Counted from the stretch's first letter, positions 17,829 through 28,623 are shown. The stretch is DNA of 64,000 nt from Rhizobium freirei PRF 81 (GCF_000359745.1 NZ_AQHN01000062.1:1-64000); one strand, 5' to 3'. Notes: generated by a model not told the origin, from the sequence alone. Made by a program: numbers and translations.

Positions 17829-19949
17829 ATGCGCGTAAAATATGGTTTCCTCTGCATGTTCCTGGCAATTGCCCCATCGGCATATGCTCTGGAAGCCACA
17901 TCACCACCAATTTTGGCGCCGCTGCAGCAGCAGGCGCAAGCGGCGATTTTGAGCTCGCAGTTTCTCGCTCGGTTCCATTACAAGCCCATTCCGCTTGACG
18001 ATGCTTTGTCCGCCAAGATCATGAACCGGTTTATCAAGTCCCTGGATCCGGATCGTGCCCTCTTCACCCAGGCGGACATCGACAAGTTCATGGCCGACAG
18101 CACAAAGATCGACGACGCCATCAATCATGAGGACCTGCGGATCCCGTTTTCGATCTTCAACACCTATGAGCAGCGCGTTGTCGACCGCATGACCTATGCG
18201 CGCAGCCTGCTCAAGCAGGACTTCGATTTCAGCGCGCAGGAAGATTATTCCCTGCAGCGCGACAAGGAGCCCTGGCCGCAATCCGACGCGGAAAGCAACG
18301 AGCTGTGGCGCAAGCGCGTCAAGAGCGACTGGCTGCGCCTGAAGCTGGCGGGCAAGGCCGACGACGCCATTCGCACGACACTCGACAAGCGCTATCAAAA
18401 TTCCCTGGAGCGCGCCTACAAGTACAAGAGCGACGATGTGTTCCAGACCTTCATGGACGCCTACACGAAGTCTATCGACCCTCATACCGACTATTTCGGC
18501 GCGGCTGCTTCCGCCGAATTCGATATTTCCATGAAGCTCTCGCTGGTGGGCATTGGTGCGGTCCTGCAGGAGCGGGACGATTATACGACGATCCGCGAAC
18601 TCGTGCCCGGCGGCCCGGCGCAATCGTCCGGCAAGCTTGCGGTCGGCGATCGCATCACCGGCGTCGGCCAGGGTGAGAGCGGTCCGATCAAGGAAGTAGT
18701 CGGCACGCGCCTCGATGAAATCGTGCAAATGATCCGGGGCGCCAAGGGTTCCGTCGTGCGTCTGGACATTTTGCCGGCGGATGCCGGACCGGACGCCAAA
18801 CACAACATCATCAGCCTGGTGCGCGACAAGATCAGCCTCGACAAACAGGCCGCCAAGAAGACGGTTCTCTCCGTCAAGGCCGATGGCGCCGCGCGCAAGA
18901 TCGGCGTGATAACCCTGCCGGCCTTCTATGAAGACTTCGAGGCACGCCGCAGGGGCGACAAGGACTATAGAAGCGCAAGCCGCGACGTCGCCAAGCTTCT
19001 TACCGAACTGAAGCAGGACAAGGTCGACGGCGTTGTGGTGGATTTGCGCAACAATGGCGGCGGTTCGCTCTCCGAGGCGATCGACCTGACGGGTCTGTTT
19101 GTCGGCAAGGGTCCGGTGGTTCAGCAACGCGATGCCGGCGGCAAGGTGGAGGTGGAAAGCGATGACCTTTCCGCGCCTGCCTGGACCGGCCCGGTTGGCG
19201 TGCTGATCAATCGCGGCTCGGCATCCGCTTCCGAGATTTTTGCAGCAGCCATACAGGATTACGGCCGGGGCGTGATTGTCGGCGAGCCGAGCTTCGGCAA
19301 GGGCAGCGTGCAGACCGTGGTCAATCTCGACCAGGTGGCCCATAACAGCAAGCCAAAATTCGGTGAGCTCAAATTGACCGTTGCCCAGTTTTTCCGTGTC
19401 AACGGCGGCACGACACAGCTGCGCGGCGTGACGCCCGACATCAACTTGCCGGGCCTTTCGGACCCCAAGAGCTTTGGCGAGTCGAGCTATGACAACGCCC
19501 TGCCATGGACCGAAGTCAAGCCGGCTAAATATGTGCCTGCCGGCAATATCGCGCCCTTGCTGCCCCAACTGCAGAGCCGTCACGACGCGCGCGCGCAGAG
19601 CGATCAGGACTTCCAACGCTTCGTGGAAGACGTCGCTGAGCTCAAGGTGCAGCGCGAGAAGCGGACTATCTCCCTCAACGAAACCCAGCGCCGCAATGAG
19701 ATGGCCGCCCAGGCAAAACGCCTGAAATCGCGCGAGCAGATAAACGACGGCGTGGACAATGGCGAAGACGATGGCCTGCAGGCAAACGAGCGTAGCCTAA
19801 GTGCGGATATCGCCATCGAAAAAGCCCGCAAGAATGCAAAGGATGTCCTGTTGAAGGAGACAGCTGCCATCGTAGCCGACGCGGCGGATCTGCAGTCGGG
19901 CGGGTTGAAGGCGACCGCACAGCGATCGGGAAGTAAAGACGGAAAATAA
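17829..19949 (+). CDS. prc: Tail-specific (C-terminal processing) protease Prc, family S41
   Basis: A 706-residue periplasmic serine protease. A signal peptide precedes YALEAT. Residues 30-220 form the Prc N-terminal helical domain (FIKSLDPDRALFTQADID). A PDZ domain spans about 235-330 (LVPGGPAQSSGKLAVGDRI), and the S41 catalytic core about 340-560. The Ser/Lys dyad is seen as Ser in NRGSASASEIFAAA and Lys in PSFGKGSVQTV. The C-terminal tail (about 590-700) is highly charged. It degrades or trims periplasmic proteins from their C-termini. Its length fits the E. coli Prc type rather than the shorter CtpA commonly found in alphaproteobacteria, so it may be an additional, acquired copy. It appears monocistronic. 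Confidence 0.93.
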   Translation: MRVKYGFLCMFLAIAPSAYALEATSPPILAPLQQQAQAAILSSQFLARFHYKPIPLDDALSAKIMNRFIKSLDPDRALFTQADIDKFMADSTKIDDAINHEDLRIPFSIFNTYEQRVVDRMTYARSLLKQDFDFSAQEDYSLQRDKEPWPQSDAESNELWRKRVKSDWLRLKLAGKADDAIRTTLDKRYQNSLERAYKYKSDDVFQTFMDAYTKSIDPHTDYFGAAASAEFDISMKLSLVGIGAVLQERDDYTTIRELVPGGPAQSSGKLAVGDRITGVGQGESGPIKEVVGTRLDEIVQMIRGAKGSVVRLDILPADAGPDAKHNIISLVRDKISLDKQAAKKTVLSVKADGAARKIGVITLPAFYEDFEARRRGDKDYRSASRDVAKLLTELKQDKVDGVVVDLRNNGGGSLSEAIDLTGLFVGKGPVVQQRDAGGKVEVESDDLSAPAWTGPVGVLINRGSASASEIFAAAIQDYGRGVIVGEPSFGKGSVQTVVNLDQVAHNSKPKFGELKLTVAQFFRVNGGTTQLRGVTPDINLPGLSDPKSFGESSYDNALPWTEVKPAKYVPAGNIAPLLPQLQSRHDARAQSDQDFQRFVEDVAELKVQREKRTISLNETQRRNEMAAQAKRLKSREQINDGVDNGEDDGLQANERSLSADIAIEKARKNAKDVLLKETAAIVADAADLQSGGLKATAQRSGSKDGK

Positions 19950-20218
19950 CCTTGATCCCGATGGCCGCAATCATGGCAGCCGGAAAAGCGCCATCGGATT
20001 GCTGGCTGGCGGAAGCGATGCTGCAGCACCGCGGCAGCATCTTATCCTGAGGCAAGACTTCGTGTTCAACGGCTCGCGGCGTGACAGATAACGTTGCGGG
20101 CCGCTGCCGTTTGTAAACGACACGCCGGCATCTCGACCGGCCGGGCGAGTTTCTCTATGATTTTGGCATCCGGGTCTCTTCAGCACACGAGAGGCGAACC
20201 TGGCAGGGATGCGAAATC

Positions 20219-21076
20219 ATGGATCAGCTTGGCAATGCCACTACCACTCTTCTTTCCAGCAGGGACCGCGGCTGGAAGGGTTTGGATGCCGAGTTCCTTC
20301 ACATTCGCGCCGGTCGTACGCATGTGCCGGGATTGCAGACCCATCGGCTCGGCATTCATTTCGGACCTGCGGTAAACGCCCATTGCCAATGCGATGGCCG
20401 CGAACAGCGTCGCCAGCAGAAACATGGCGACATCGACATCGTGCCCGCAGGGCTGGATGGCTGGTGGGAAGACGATCGCGATTGCACCATTCTGCGACTG
20501 ACCATCCGGCCCGAGCTCCTTGAAACAGCCGCCCGCGAACTCGGCCAGGATCCCGAAGCCGTTCCACTTACGCCGCAGTTCCAGCTTCGGGATGCCCGGC
20601 TCGAATCGATCGCCTGGGCCATCAAGGCCGAGATCGAGGCGACCATACCCTCCGACAGAACCTATGCGGACACCTTGGGCATGGCTCTGGCGATCCGCCT
20701 GCTGGAAAGCAACGGGCAAAAACAGACAGGGACAGCGACGACCCGCGGCACGCTGACCAGCCGGCAACAACGACGCCTGGCGGAATTCATCGAAGACCAT
20801 ATCGATCAATCACTGTCTCTTGCCGATCTGGCGATCGTCGCCGGGCTCAGCGTATCGCATCTGAAACCGCTGTTTCACGGCAGCTTCGGCATGCCGGTCC
20901 ACAAATATGTGCTGGCGCGCCGTGTCGAACGCGCCCGATCGCTGCTCATGACGACGGATATGCCGCTTGCCCAGATCGCACTGGAAACCGGCTTCGCCCA
21001 TCAAAGCCACATGGCCCACTGGATGCGGCGGCTTCTGGGCCTCACTCCCAGCATGCTAGCTCGCATGCATTCCTGA
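20219..21076 (+). CDS. AraC-family transcriptional regulator
   Basis: A 285-residue regulator. The C-terminal 100 residues hold the two helix-turn-helix motifs of the AraC family (SLADLAIVAGLSVSHLKPLF, then PLAQIALETGFAHQSHMAHW) and end with GLTPSMLARM. The N-terminal half is a probable effector-binding cupin (VPGLQTHRLGIHFGPA). Direct repeats in the 100-bp gap to the next gene look like its binding sites, so it likely activates the NmrA-like gene at 21177. Confidence 0.9.
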   Translation: MDQLGNATTTLLSSRDRGWKGLDAEFLHIRAGRTHVPGLQTHRLGIHFGPAVNAHCQCDGREQRRQQKHGDIDIVPAGLDGWWEDDRDCTILRLTIRPELLETAARELGQDPEAVPLTPQFQLRDARLESIAWAIKAEIEATIPSDRTYADTLGMALAIRLLESNGQKQTGTATTRGTLTSRQQRRLAEFIEDHIDQSLSLADLAIVAGLSVSHLKPLFHGSFGMPVHKYVLARRVERARSLLMTTDMPLAQIALETGFAHQSHMAHWMRRLLGLTPSMLARMHS

Positions 21077-21085
21077 CATCGATTG

Positions 21086-21130
21086 TCGTCCAAACCTGCG
21101 ATAGATCGTCCGAACCTGCGCGAACCTGCG
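21086..21130. promoter_or_regulatory. AraC-type direct-repeat operator
   Basis: TCGTCCAAACCTGCG (21086-21100) is repeated as TCGTCCGAACCTGCG (21106-21120), 20 bp apart and in the same orientation. A partial third copy CGAACCTGCG is at 21121-21130. Two same-direction half-sites about two helical turns apart are typical of AraC-family activator sites. They end 46 bp before the NmrA-like start. Confidence 0.75.
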
Positions 21131-21176
21131 CTCGCGGGCGGATAAAGCTGCGAGCGGACGAACAGGAGAAGTCACG

Positions 21177-22049
21177 ATGCACGTCATTCTAGGCGCCACC
21201 GGAAAAGTTGGCCGCACCACCGTTGCCTCTTTGCGCGACGCAGGCGCACCGGTTCGCGCTGTCCTTCGCGACCCGGCAAAAGCACAGGCATTTTCGGATC
21301 TCGGCTGCGAGACCGCCATTGCCGACCTGCACGATCATCAGGCCCTGGTTGCGGCAATGAACGGCGCAAGCGCCGTTCAGGTGATCTGCCCGGTCGATGT
21401 CCGCGTCGAGCACGCCTATTCGAAAATGGCTACAACGATAGAGGCCTTGGGCGAAGCCCTGTCGGAAGCCAATCCCCCGCTCGTCCTCGCCATCTCCGAC
21501 TATGGCGCACAACACAGCTCCGGCACGGGCGTCACCATGATTTTCTACTCGCTGGAGGCACGGCTGAGGAAACTGCAATCCAAGCTCATCTTCCTGCGTT
21601 CGGCCGAACACATGGAAAACTGGGCGCGTCTGGCAAAAGCCGCTGCCGCAAGCGGCGTATTGCCGAGTTTCTACCATCCCCTCACCAAACTGCTTCCGAC
21701 CGTCTCCGCCTTCGATGTGGGCTTCATCGCCGCCGAACTGCTCCAGGAAAAATGGGGCGCAAAACTGCGCATCGTCCATGCCGAAGGCCCGCGTCGCTAC
21801 ACGCCGAATGACGTGGCGGCGGCCATTGGCCTGCTCGCCGGCCGCAATGTCATCGCCCGGCCGCTGCCCGAAGCCGAATGGCGGACCGCGCTGATGCGCG
21901 CGGGCCTGTCCGAGAGCTATGCCGAGTTGCTCGTCGAGCTCTACACCGCCCATAATGCCGGCAAGATAGATGCGGAGAGCGATGTAGGCCAGATTCGTCG
22001 AGGCCGGACCGGACTGCTGGATGCGCTGCGACCGCTTCTCGGCGCATGA
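21177..22049 (+). CDS. NmrA-like NAD(P)H-binding protein
   Basis: A 290-residue atypical SDR. The Rossmann motif GATGKVGRTT is at residues 5-14, followed by AVLRDPAKAQ, which is typical of NmrA/azoreductase-type NAD(P)-binding proteins. A GGAGAA ribosome-binding site precedes the ATG. Members act as quinone/azo oxidoreductases or as redox sensors; the substrate is unknown here. Gene order with the AraC regulator and the operator repeats suggests specific induction. Confidence 0.85.
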   Translation: MHVILGATGKVGRTTVASLRDAGAPVRAVLRDPAKAQAFSDLGCETAIADLHDHQALVAAMNGASAVQVICPVDVRVEHAYSKMATTIEALGEALSEANPPLVLAISDYGAQHSSGTGVTMIFYSLEARLRKLQSKLIFLRSAEHMENWARLAKAAAASGVLPSFYHPLTKLLPTVSAFDVGFIAAELLQEKWGAKLRIVHAEGPRRYTPNDVAAAIGLLAGRNVIARPLPEAEWRTALMRAGLSESYAELLVELYTAHNAGKIDAESDVGQIRRGRTGLLDALRPLLGA

Positions 22050-22607
22050 AGGCAGTCCGCGGAGCGCGAGCCATCGCGGTCGACAGGATCGAACGGGCCG
22101 CAAGCATCCCCCCAAGGATCACGGTGGCCTGGCTTCCAGATAAAAGGTGGTCGGCAAGGTAATCCTCAGCTTCGCGAACGATGCTGAGCATTGACGGGGC
22201 TATTCTCGGCCTCTGAAACCGTCACTATCCGACACTGCCCTAATTGATGCAGGGCCGCATCATCGGGTCATCGAACGCAAGATTGGCGCTGCCGCCCAAT
22301 ATGCCATCGAAGGGCGGATAGAGTAAGTGGCGTAAGTTTGGTGGCACATCCGAATCCTGGGAATGGTCTGGGGAGGAATCGACCGTGTCCACGATCTGGA
22401 CATCTATCTTCGGGAAGCCCTGGTTTACGTGCCGACCCTTCGGCATCCCCTTTGGTGCGGATATGCCGGGGGCCATCAGAACGATGCTCAAAGTCAAGGC
22501 GACGCCGAGCTTATCGCGCGGCCGTTGAGCAGGCCTTTGGCCTTTCGATGATAAGGTGACAGCTCCACGAAATTTGAACTATTGAATTCAAGGAGATCGA
22601 GAGCGGA
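22050..22607. other. Intergenic region between NmrA-like gene and sugar-ABC ATPase
   Basis: About 560 bp between two converging genes. Several frames of 60-110 codons are open, but none shows a recognisable family motif, ribosome-binding site or conserved pattern. It may contain gene debris. The 3' ends of the leftward apiose transporter operon and the rightward nmrA unit face each other here; no strong terminator was identified. Confidence 0.45.
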
Positions 22608-23672
<1,065 letters not shown>

Positions 23673-23693
23673 AGCTTCTCTCCCCAGGGTCGA

Positions 23694-25208
23694 TCAGTGG
23701 TTCTTGCGGATGCGCAGCGCCTGGTATGGCCTGCCCGGCAGCTCCACGCCGAAGGCCGCATCCGCCTTGCCGCCGCGCACGACCGCGCCGTGCCGGGTCG
23801 GATGTGGGATCGGCGCCTCCACCTTCTTGGCCGGCGTGACGGTCATTTCCCATGTGTCAATGATGTCGACCTCATAGTCGGCTCCGTCCTTCGGCAGGCC
23901 CGTGGACCAGATGACGGGCTGGTGCTCGCCGAGATAGATGTAGCAGACATCGCCGTCGCGTGCGCCGGAGACGCGGGTCCATGGCCATTCGCCGAAGGAG
24001 GCCATCGGCTCAAGACCATTGACGACATCCTGCTCCAGGAGATCGCGCAGGAAGCCGATGCGCTTCCAGGCCTCGCCGCGCAGTTCGCCGCCCTTTGCCC
24101 ACCAGATCAGATCCTCCGGATGCGAATAGGTTTCTCCGTGGCCGGCATAGCCGCCGCGCGTTGCCGTGATCCAGAAACGATGTACCAGTTCCTGCGCCGT
24201 CAGATTGCCCCAGGACTGGATGATATTGCCTTCGTATTCCGGCTCGTCGTTGACGACTGGCTTGCCGTAGGCCTCGCGCCATTCCTGTGTGCGCTTCACA
24301 TCCCAGTTCTGAATGCAGGTATGGGTGACCCAGGGCTTGCGATGATCGAAGTTCATCGTCGGCTCGCCGTTGTGGATCGACTTCAGATGGCCGTAAGGAT
24401 CGTTCTCTTCGAGAATGTGGAAGTAGCGGTCCCATTGCTGCAGCGGCTTGGTGTCGAGCAGGAAGTCGTATTCGTTGGCAAGAGCCCACCAGACGTTGCG
24501 ATAGGCGGAAAGGCGCGCGGCGAGATAGGCGACGTAGCGGAAATCCTGCTCCGCCGACATGTCGGCATAGCCCCAGCGGTCGTAGGGGTGGAACATGATG
24601 ATATCGGCTTCGATGCCGAGGTCGCAGAGGGCTGCGACCTGCTTTTCGAAATGGCGAAAGAGAACGGGGTTCGGGCGATCGAAGTCTTCCTTGCCGTCGG
24701 CGCCTTTTTCGAAGCACGGGTAGAGCGGCTCGTTGACGTTATAAGGATAGTCTTTCGGAAACACGCCCATGCGGATCTTGTTGAAGCGCGACTTCTTCAG
24801 CGTATCGAGCGTCTGCGCCTGCATGTCGAGCGGCTGATGCGTCCAGGCATAGCAGGTGGTGCCGAACGACAGGAACGGCTTGCCATCGGCGTAGGCGAAA
24901 TGGAACTTGTTGTGGACGTGCACCGGGCCATGGTTGCCCGCAGACGGCTTGGTTGCGACGAACGAACCGGTCTTGCCGTTCAGCTCAGATGCCTTCGAGC
25001 GCGTGCGGAACGACCACTCCCCTTCATTGTCGGGCATGAAGCGAACGCGATAGACGCCGTCGCCATCGTAAAAGCCGGGCACGCGGACCTCGCGGCTGTT
25101 CTGGCTGAAAACGGCATCGAATGCCACATCGAGATAGGGATTTCCGGCGGAAGGACCGTTGAAGGCCGCTTCGAAGACGCCCCATTTTTCGACGGACGCG
25201 TTGGACAT
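23694..25208 (-). CDS. Apiosidase-like glycoside hydrolase (DUF5060-DUF4038, GH140-related)
   Basis: A 504-residue protein from the ATG at 25208 (GAGGAGAACATC upstream). Residues about 5-75 match the N-terminal DUF5060 sandwich (FEAAFNGPSAGNPYLDVAFD). The central barrel (about 90-400) matches the apiosidase-like DUF4038 family, with GTTCYAWTHQPLDMQ, MFHPYDRWGYADM and the likely acid/base segment WWALANEYDFL. The related GH140 enzyme from Bacteroides releases apiose from rhamnogalacturonan II. No signal peptide is present, so it would act in the cytoplasm on imported short glycosides. Its place between transporter genes and beside the D-apiose pathway strongly supports apioside hydrolysis. Linkage specificity is inferred. 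Confidence 0.8.
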   Translation of the reverse strand: MSNASVEKWGVFEAAFNGPSAGNPYLDVAFDAVFSQNSREVRVPGFYDGDGVYRVRFMPDNEGEWSFRTRSKASELNGKTGSFVATKPSAGNHGPVHVHNKFHFAYADGKPFLSFGTTCYAWTHQPLDMQAQTLDTLKKSRFNKIRMGVFPKDYPYNVNEPLYPCFEKGADGKEDFDRPNPVLFRHFEKQVAALCDLGIEADIIMFHPYDRWGYADMSAEQDFRYVAYLAARLSAYRNVWWALANEYDFLLDTKPLQQWDRYFHILEENDPYGHLKSIHNGEPTMNFDHRKPWVTHTCIQNWDVKRTQEWREAYGKPVVNDEPEYEGNIIQSWGNLTAQELVHRFWITATRGGYAGHGETYSHPEDLIWWAKGGELRGEAWKRIGFLRDLLEQDVVNGLEPMASFGEWPWTRVSGARDGDVCYIYLGEHQPVIWSTGLPKDGADYEVDIIDTWEMTVTPAKKVEAPIPHPTRHGAVVRGGKADAAFGVELPGRPYQALRIRKNH

Positions 25209-25246
25209 GATGTTCTCCTCGGAAGATCTATGGATGGTTCGACCGT

Positions 25247-26134
25247 TCAGCCCTTGACCGCGCCGGAGGTGAGCCCGGAGACGAAGTAGCGCTGGAAGAT
25301 CAGATAAACGATGGTGGCCGGCAGCACGGTCATGACGATCGCGGCATTCAACTGGCCGTAATCGTTGGAAAACTGGCCCTGGAAGGACATGAGGCCGAGC
25401 GGCAGCGTCCACATATGCTGGTCCTGCAGCAGCACCAGCGCCATGGCGAATTCATTCCATGTGGAAACGAAATCCAGGATCAGTAGTGCAGCTAGCACCG
25501 GCAGACAGACGGGTAGGAATATCCGGCGGAAGATGGTGAAATGGCTCGCACCATCGATCAGGGCGGCTTCCGAGAGTTCCTTCGGAATGCCTTTGAAGAA
25601 GCCGTGCAGAATAAAGACCTGGTAAGGCACGCCGAAGGCGATGTATGGCAAGATCACGCCAGGATAGGTGTCGATCAGTCCGAGCGAATTGACCAGCGTA
25701 AACAGCGGCGCCAGCATGACCTGGAACGGGATCATGGTGCCGAAGACGATGGCGAGCAGCATTATCTTGCTGAACCTCATGCGGATCTTGGCAAGCGCAT
25801 AGGCCGCCATCGCCGACAGGATGAGCCCGAGCGGCACCTTGATCACCGTGATGATGGCGCTGTTCAGGAAGGCGCTTGCGAAATTTCCGCGACCCCAGGC
25901 GTTTGAATAATTCTCGAAGGCCGGATCGAACGGAGGCATGAAGGCACCCGTCGACGTCACGTCGGCCTGCGTCTTTAACGAGGTGAAGACGATGAAGACG
26001 AAGGGAGCAAGCCAGATCGCGGCGACAAGAAGCAGCGCGATCCACAGGCCGATCAGGACGGGATCCCGCCTGTGCTTTGCAGGGGCGATGGTCTCGAAAT
26101 CGTCCGGCATGGATGTAGCCGATACTGCCGTCAT
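25247..26134 (-). CDS. Carbohydrate ABC permease (MalG type), apiose operon
   Basis: A 295-residue inner-membrane protein with six helices. The EAA loop is visible (LSEAALIDGASHFTIFRRI, then FLPVCLP), as is the C-terminal FVSGLTSGAVKG typical of MalG-type permeases. Its ATG overlaps the stop of the upstream permease by four bases. It forms the translocation channel with that partner. Confidence 0.93.
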   Translation of the reverse strand: MTAVSATSMPDDFETIAPAKHRRDPVLIGLWIALLLVAAIWLAPFVFIVFTSLKTQADVTSTGAFMPPFDPAFENYSNAWGRGNFASAFLNSAIITVIKVPLGLILSAMAAYALAKIRMRFSKIMLLAIVFGTMIPFQVMLAPLFTLVNSLGLIDTYPGVILPYIAFGVPYQVFILHGFFKGIPKELSEAALIDGASHFTIFRRIFLPVCLPVLAALLILDFVSTWNEFAMALVLLQDQHMWTLPLGLMSFQGQFSNDYGQLNAAIVMTVLPATIVYLIFQRYFVSGLTSGAVKG

Positions 26135-27030
26135 TGTTCGGCCTCCTCATGCTTCTGCGTCCAGCGCAGGTAGGGAATGACGACGATGATGGTGATGAAG
26201 AGCAGAACGACGGAGATTGCTGCGCCACGGCCGAAATCGAAGATCTGCATAGCCTGCGTGAAAGCCCAGAGCGCCAGCATCTGTGTGGATTGCGCCGGCC
26301 CGCCGCCGGTCAGGCCGTAGACGATATCGAAGGCCTTCAGCGAGGAGATGACCGACAGCACCAGAACGATGGTGAGCGTGGTGCGCAGCGCCGGCAGGGT
26401 CACGTAGCGGAAGATGTTCCAGCGCCCGGCGCCATCGATGCGGGCGGCCTCGACCAGCGTTTGCGAGACGTTCTGCAAGCCCGCCAGAAACAGGACCATG
26501 GAGAAGCCGACGGATTGCCAGAGATAGGCGACGAAGACCGAATAGAGCGCGATGTCCTTGTCGCCGAGCCAATCCTGGATCCAGCCTTGGAACCCCATCG
26601 AGGTCAGGATCTCGGTGAAGAGACCGAAGAAGGGATCGTACATCCACTTCCACATGGTCGCGACCGCGATCGGAGCGATGATAACAGGCAGATAGAAGAT
26701 GGCGCGGAAGGTGTTGCGAGCAAAAAGCTTCTGGTTGAGGCTGAGCGCCAGCAGCAGCCCGACCATGGGCGGAAAGATCACGCACATGATCGTCCAGATC
26801 ACCGTGTTGCGGAAGGCGACCCAGAAGACGGGATCCTGCGTGAAGATATATTGATAGTTCGCCAGGCCGACGAACGGGCGCTGGGGATCGAGGCCGTTCC
26901 ATTTCTGGAAGCTCAGCACCACGACGTTCAGCATCGGATAAAGCGCGAAAATCGCGTAGATCAGCATGGCCGGAGCAAGCAGGATCGCTGCCTGAACGCG
27001 AGGATCATGTGTTCGATTGCGGAATGACAT
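26131..27030 (-). CDS. Sugar ABC permease (MalF type), apiose operon
   Basis: A 299-residue protein from the ATG at 27030, chosen because GGGAG lies at the right distance. The frame extends upstream to 27066 without such a site. Six helices and the EAA motif VEAARIDGAGRWNIFRYV mark a CUT1-class permease. It is coupled to the downstream permease through a 4-bp overlap. Confidence 0.93.
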   Translation of the reverse strand: MSFRNRTHDPRVQAAILLAPAMLIYAIFALYPMLNVVVLSFQKWNGLDPQRPFVGLANYQYIFTQDPVFWVAFRNTVIWTIMCVIFPPMVGLLLALSLNQKLFARNTFRAIFYLPVIIAPIAVATMWKWMYDPFFGLFTEILTSMGFQGWIQDWLGDKDIALYSVFVAYLWQSVGFSMVLFLAGLQNVSQTLVEAARIDGAGRWNIFRYVTLPALRTTLTIVLVLSVISSLKAFDIVYGLTGGGPAQSTQMLALWAFTQAMQIFDFGRGAAISVVLLFITIIVVIPYLRWTQKHEEAEQ

Positions 27031-27084
27031 TCTGATTGCTCCCGGCGACGGCTGGCGCGTGGGCATGAAGGTGAAGGAAGCCGT

Positions 27085-27112
27085 CCGCCGCGACTGGCAA
27101 TCGGAGCGGCGG
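27085..27112 (-). promoter_or_regulatory. Intercistronic stem-loop after the binding-protein gene
   Basis: Arms CCGCCGC and GCGGCGG (14-base loop) lie in the 96-bp gap between the binding-protein stop and the permease start. Such stems often protect the binding-protein mRNA and lower expression of the distal genes. No T-tract follows. Confidence 0.45.
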
Positions 27113-27126
27113 CCTCCCTCGTTTGA

Positions 27127-28380
27127 TCAGCTGCGACCCGAAATGAAGGTCTGCAGCTGCATGGCCGCGTCGGCGGGCTGGATGTTGCCGGAGGCGACAT
27201 CGTTGATCACCCGGAAGTATTCCGTGGTGACGTCGAGCGGGAATGCCTGGTCGCCGTTCATGTAGACCTTGCCGTAGGTCTTGAAGATCTCAAGCCATTT
27301 CGCCTCTAGCGGCTTCTGGTCGGTATATTGGACATTCTTGTCGACCGAGATCGAGCTGATCTGCCCGACGAGATCCTGCTGCACCTTGGTCGACAGGAAG
27401 TAGTCGACGAATTTTGCCGCAAGATCCGGATTCTTGCTCTTGGTGCTGACGTAATTGTATTCGGCAAAACCATAGAGTCGGTTGGTGTTCGTCGGGAACG
27501 GCACGACGCCGTAGTCGTCGAGGTTGACCTTGCTGCCGCTCAGCTGGCTGACGAGCCAGTCACCTTCGAGCATCATCGCGGCGCGGCCGGCGACGAACAG
27601 CGTGTAGGACTGCTGGTTGCTGATGCCCATGAAGGGCTTCAGCGTGTAGTCCTTGGTCCACTTGGCGAATTCGGTGAAGGCTTCGGTGGCGCAGGGCTCC
27701 TTGGTCCAGTCGGACTTCATGGCCATCAGCGCGTCATGCTTGTCGGCACCGCATTTGGTTTCGAGCAGCACGTCCATCAGGCGCATGACGTGCCAGTTGA
27801 CCGAGCCGCCGAAAGTAAAGGCCGGAATACCAGCAGCCTTGAGCTTGTCGGCCGCGGCCAGCAGCTCCTCATAGGTCTTCGGCTCCCCAGTGATGCCGGC
27901 CTTCTGAAAGAGCTTCTTGTTGTAATAGATCGCTTCGCCCTTGAAGGTGAAGGGAACGCCATGCTTGCCGCCCGGATAGAGATCGGCAAAGGCAGCGGCG
28001 GAGGGAAGCAGTTCGTCATTCCACTTGTACTGGGTGTAGTATTTGTCGAGCGGCAGCGAGAGACCCGCCTTCACATATTCGCCGCCGAGGCCCAACCCCG
28101 CCCAGCTGAAATAGATATCCGGCCCCTTGCTCGAACCCGCCGCCACGCGGAGTGCGGTCTTATGCTCATCGACGCCGCGCTGGACGATTTCGATATGGGT
28201 GCCGGGATTGGCGGTTTCGAAGTCCTTCGCCACCTTCTTGAGGGCGGTGTTGGCGCCGCCATTATCGAAGTTCAGCGTCCACAGCGTCAGATCTTCCGCG
28301 GCAACACCGGTCGCCGAAAATGCGGCCGCAGCGATCGCTGCGGCACCGAACCAACGGGCATATTGGGAGTTGATAGCCAT
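27127..28380 (-). CDS. Sugar ABC substrate-binding protein (family 1), apiose operon
   Basis: A 417-residue periplasmic binding protein with a signal peptide (FGAAAIAAAAFSATGVAAED). Family-1 features are FETANPGTHIEIVQRG, YYNKKLFQKAGI and AMMLEGDWLVSQL. It is the first gene of the leftward uptake operon. The operator-like word at 28437-28453, shared with the catabolic genes, lies just upstream. By context the ligand is an apiose-containing sugar or apiose itself; the sequence alone does not show the ligand. Confidence 0.93.
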   Translation of the reverse strand: MAINSQYARWFGAAAIAAAAFSATGVAAEDLTLWTLNFDNGGANTALKKVAKDFETANPGTHIEIVQRGVDEHKTALRVAAGSSKGPDIYFSWAGLGLGGEYVKAGLSLPLDKYYTQYKWNDELLPSAAAFADLYPGGKHGVPFTFKGEAIYYNKKLFQKAGITGEPKTYEELLAAADKLKAAGIPAFTFGGSVNWHVMRLMDVLLETKCGADKHDALMAMKSDWTKEPCATEAFTEFAKWTKDYTLKPFMGISNQQSYTLFVAGRAAMMLEGDWLVSQLSGSKVNLDDYGVVPFPTNTNRLYGFAEYNYVSTKSKNPDLAAKFVDYFLSTKVQQDLVGQISSISVDKNVQYTDQKPLEAKWLEIFKTYGKVYMNGDQAFPLDVTTEYFRVINDVASGNIQPADAAMQLQTFISGRS

Positions 28381-28436
28381 CTCCGTCCTCCTCTGAGCAA
28401 AGCTGACGGGGGTTTTGACAAATAGTTATCATCATG

Positions 28437-28453
28437 TCAACTGGTATGATGAG
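28437..28453. promoter_or_regulatory. Shared operator word, site 1 (transport operon)
   Basis: TCAACTGGTATGATGAG lies 57 bp upstream of the binding-protein start. It matches site 2 (32595-32611) at 16 of 17 positions and resembles site 3. Flanking TTATCATCAT on the left and ATGATGAGATAA on the right give partial dyad symmetry. The divergent GntR protein at 35398 is the likely ligand. Confidence 0.7.
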
Positions 28454-28623
28454 ATAATCAGCACTATGACACTAACGCAAGCGGCGGATATGATCGTCGC
28501 GCCCGACGTCTCTCGCGGCATCCATGGGTGGGATCACCTCGGCTGTTCGGTTCCTTGGTCCTCGCGCAGTTTCCCAAATCCCCGGCGACCGTGGGATCGG
28601 CGATGGACCTCTCGGCCCGAAAG

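Noticed and set aside
22240..22551. Overlapping small ORFs in the 22.0-22.6 kb gap
   Set aside because: Open frames on both strands without ribosome-binding sites or recognisable motifs; may be debris.
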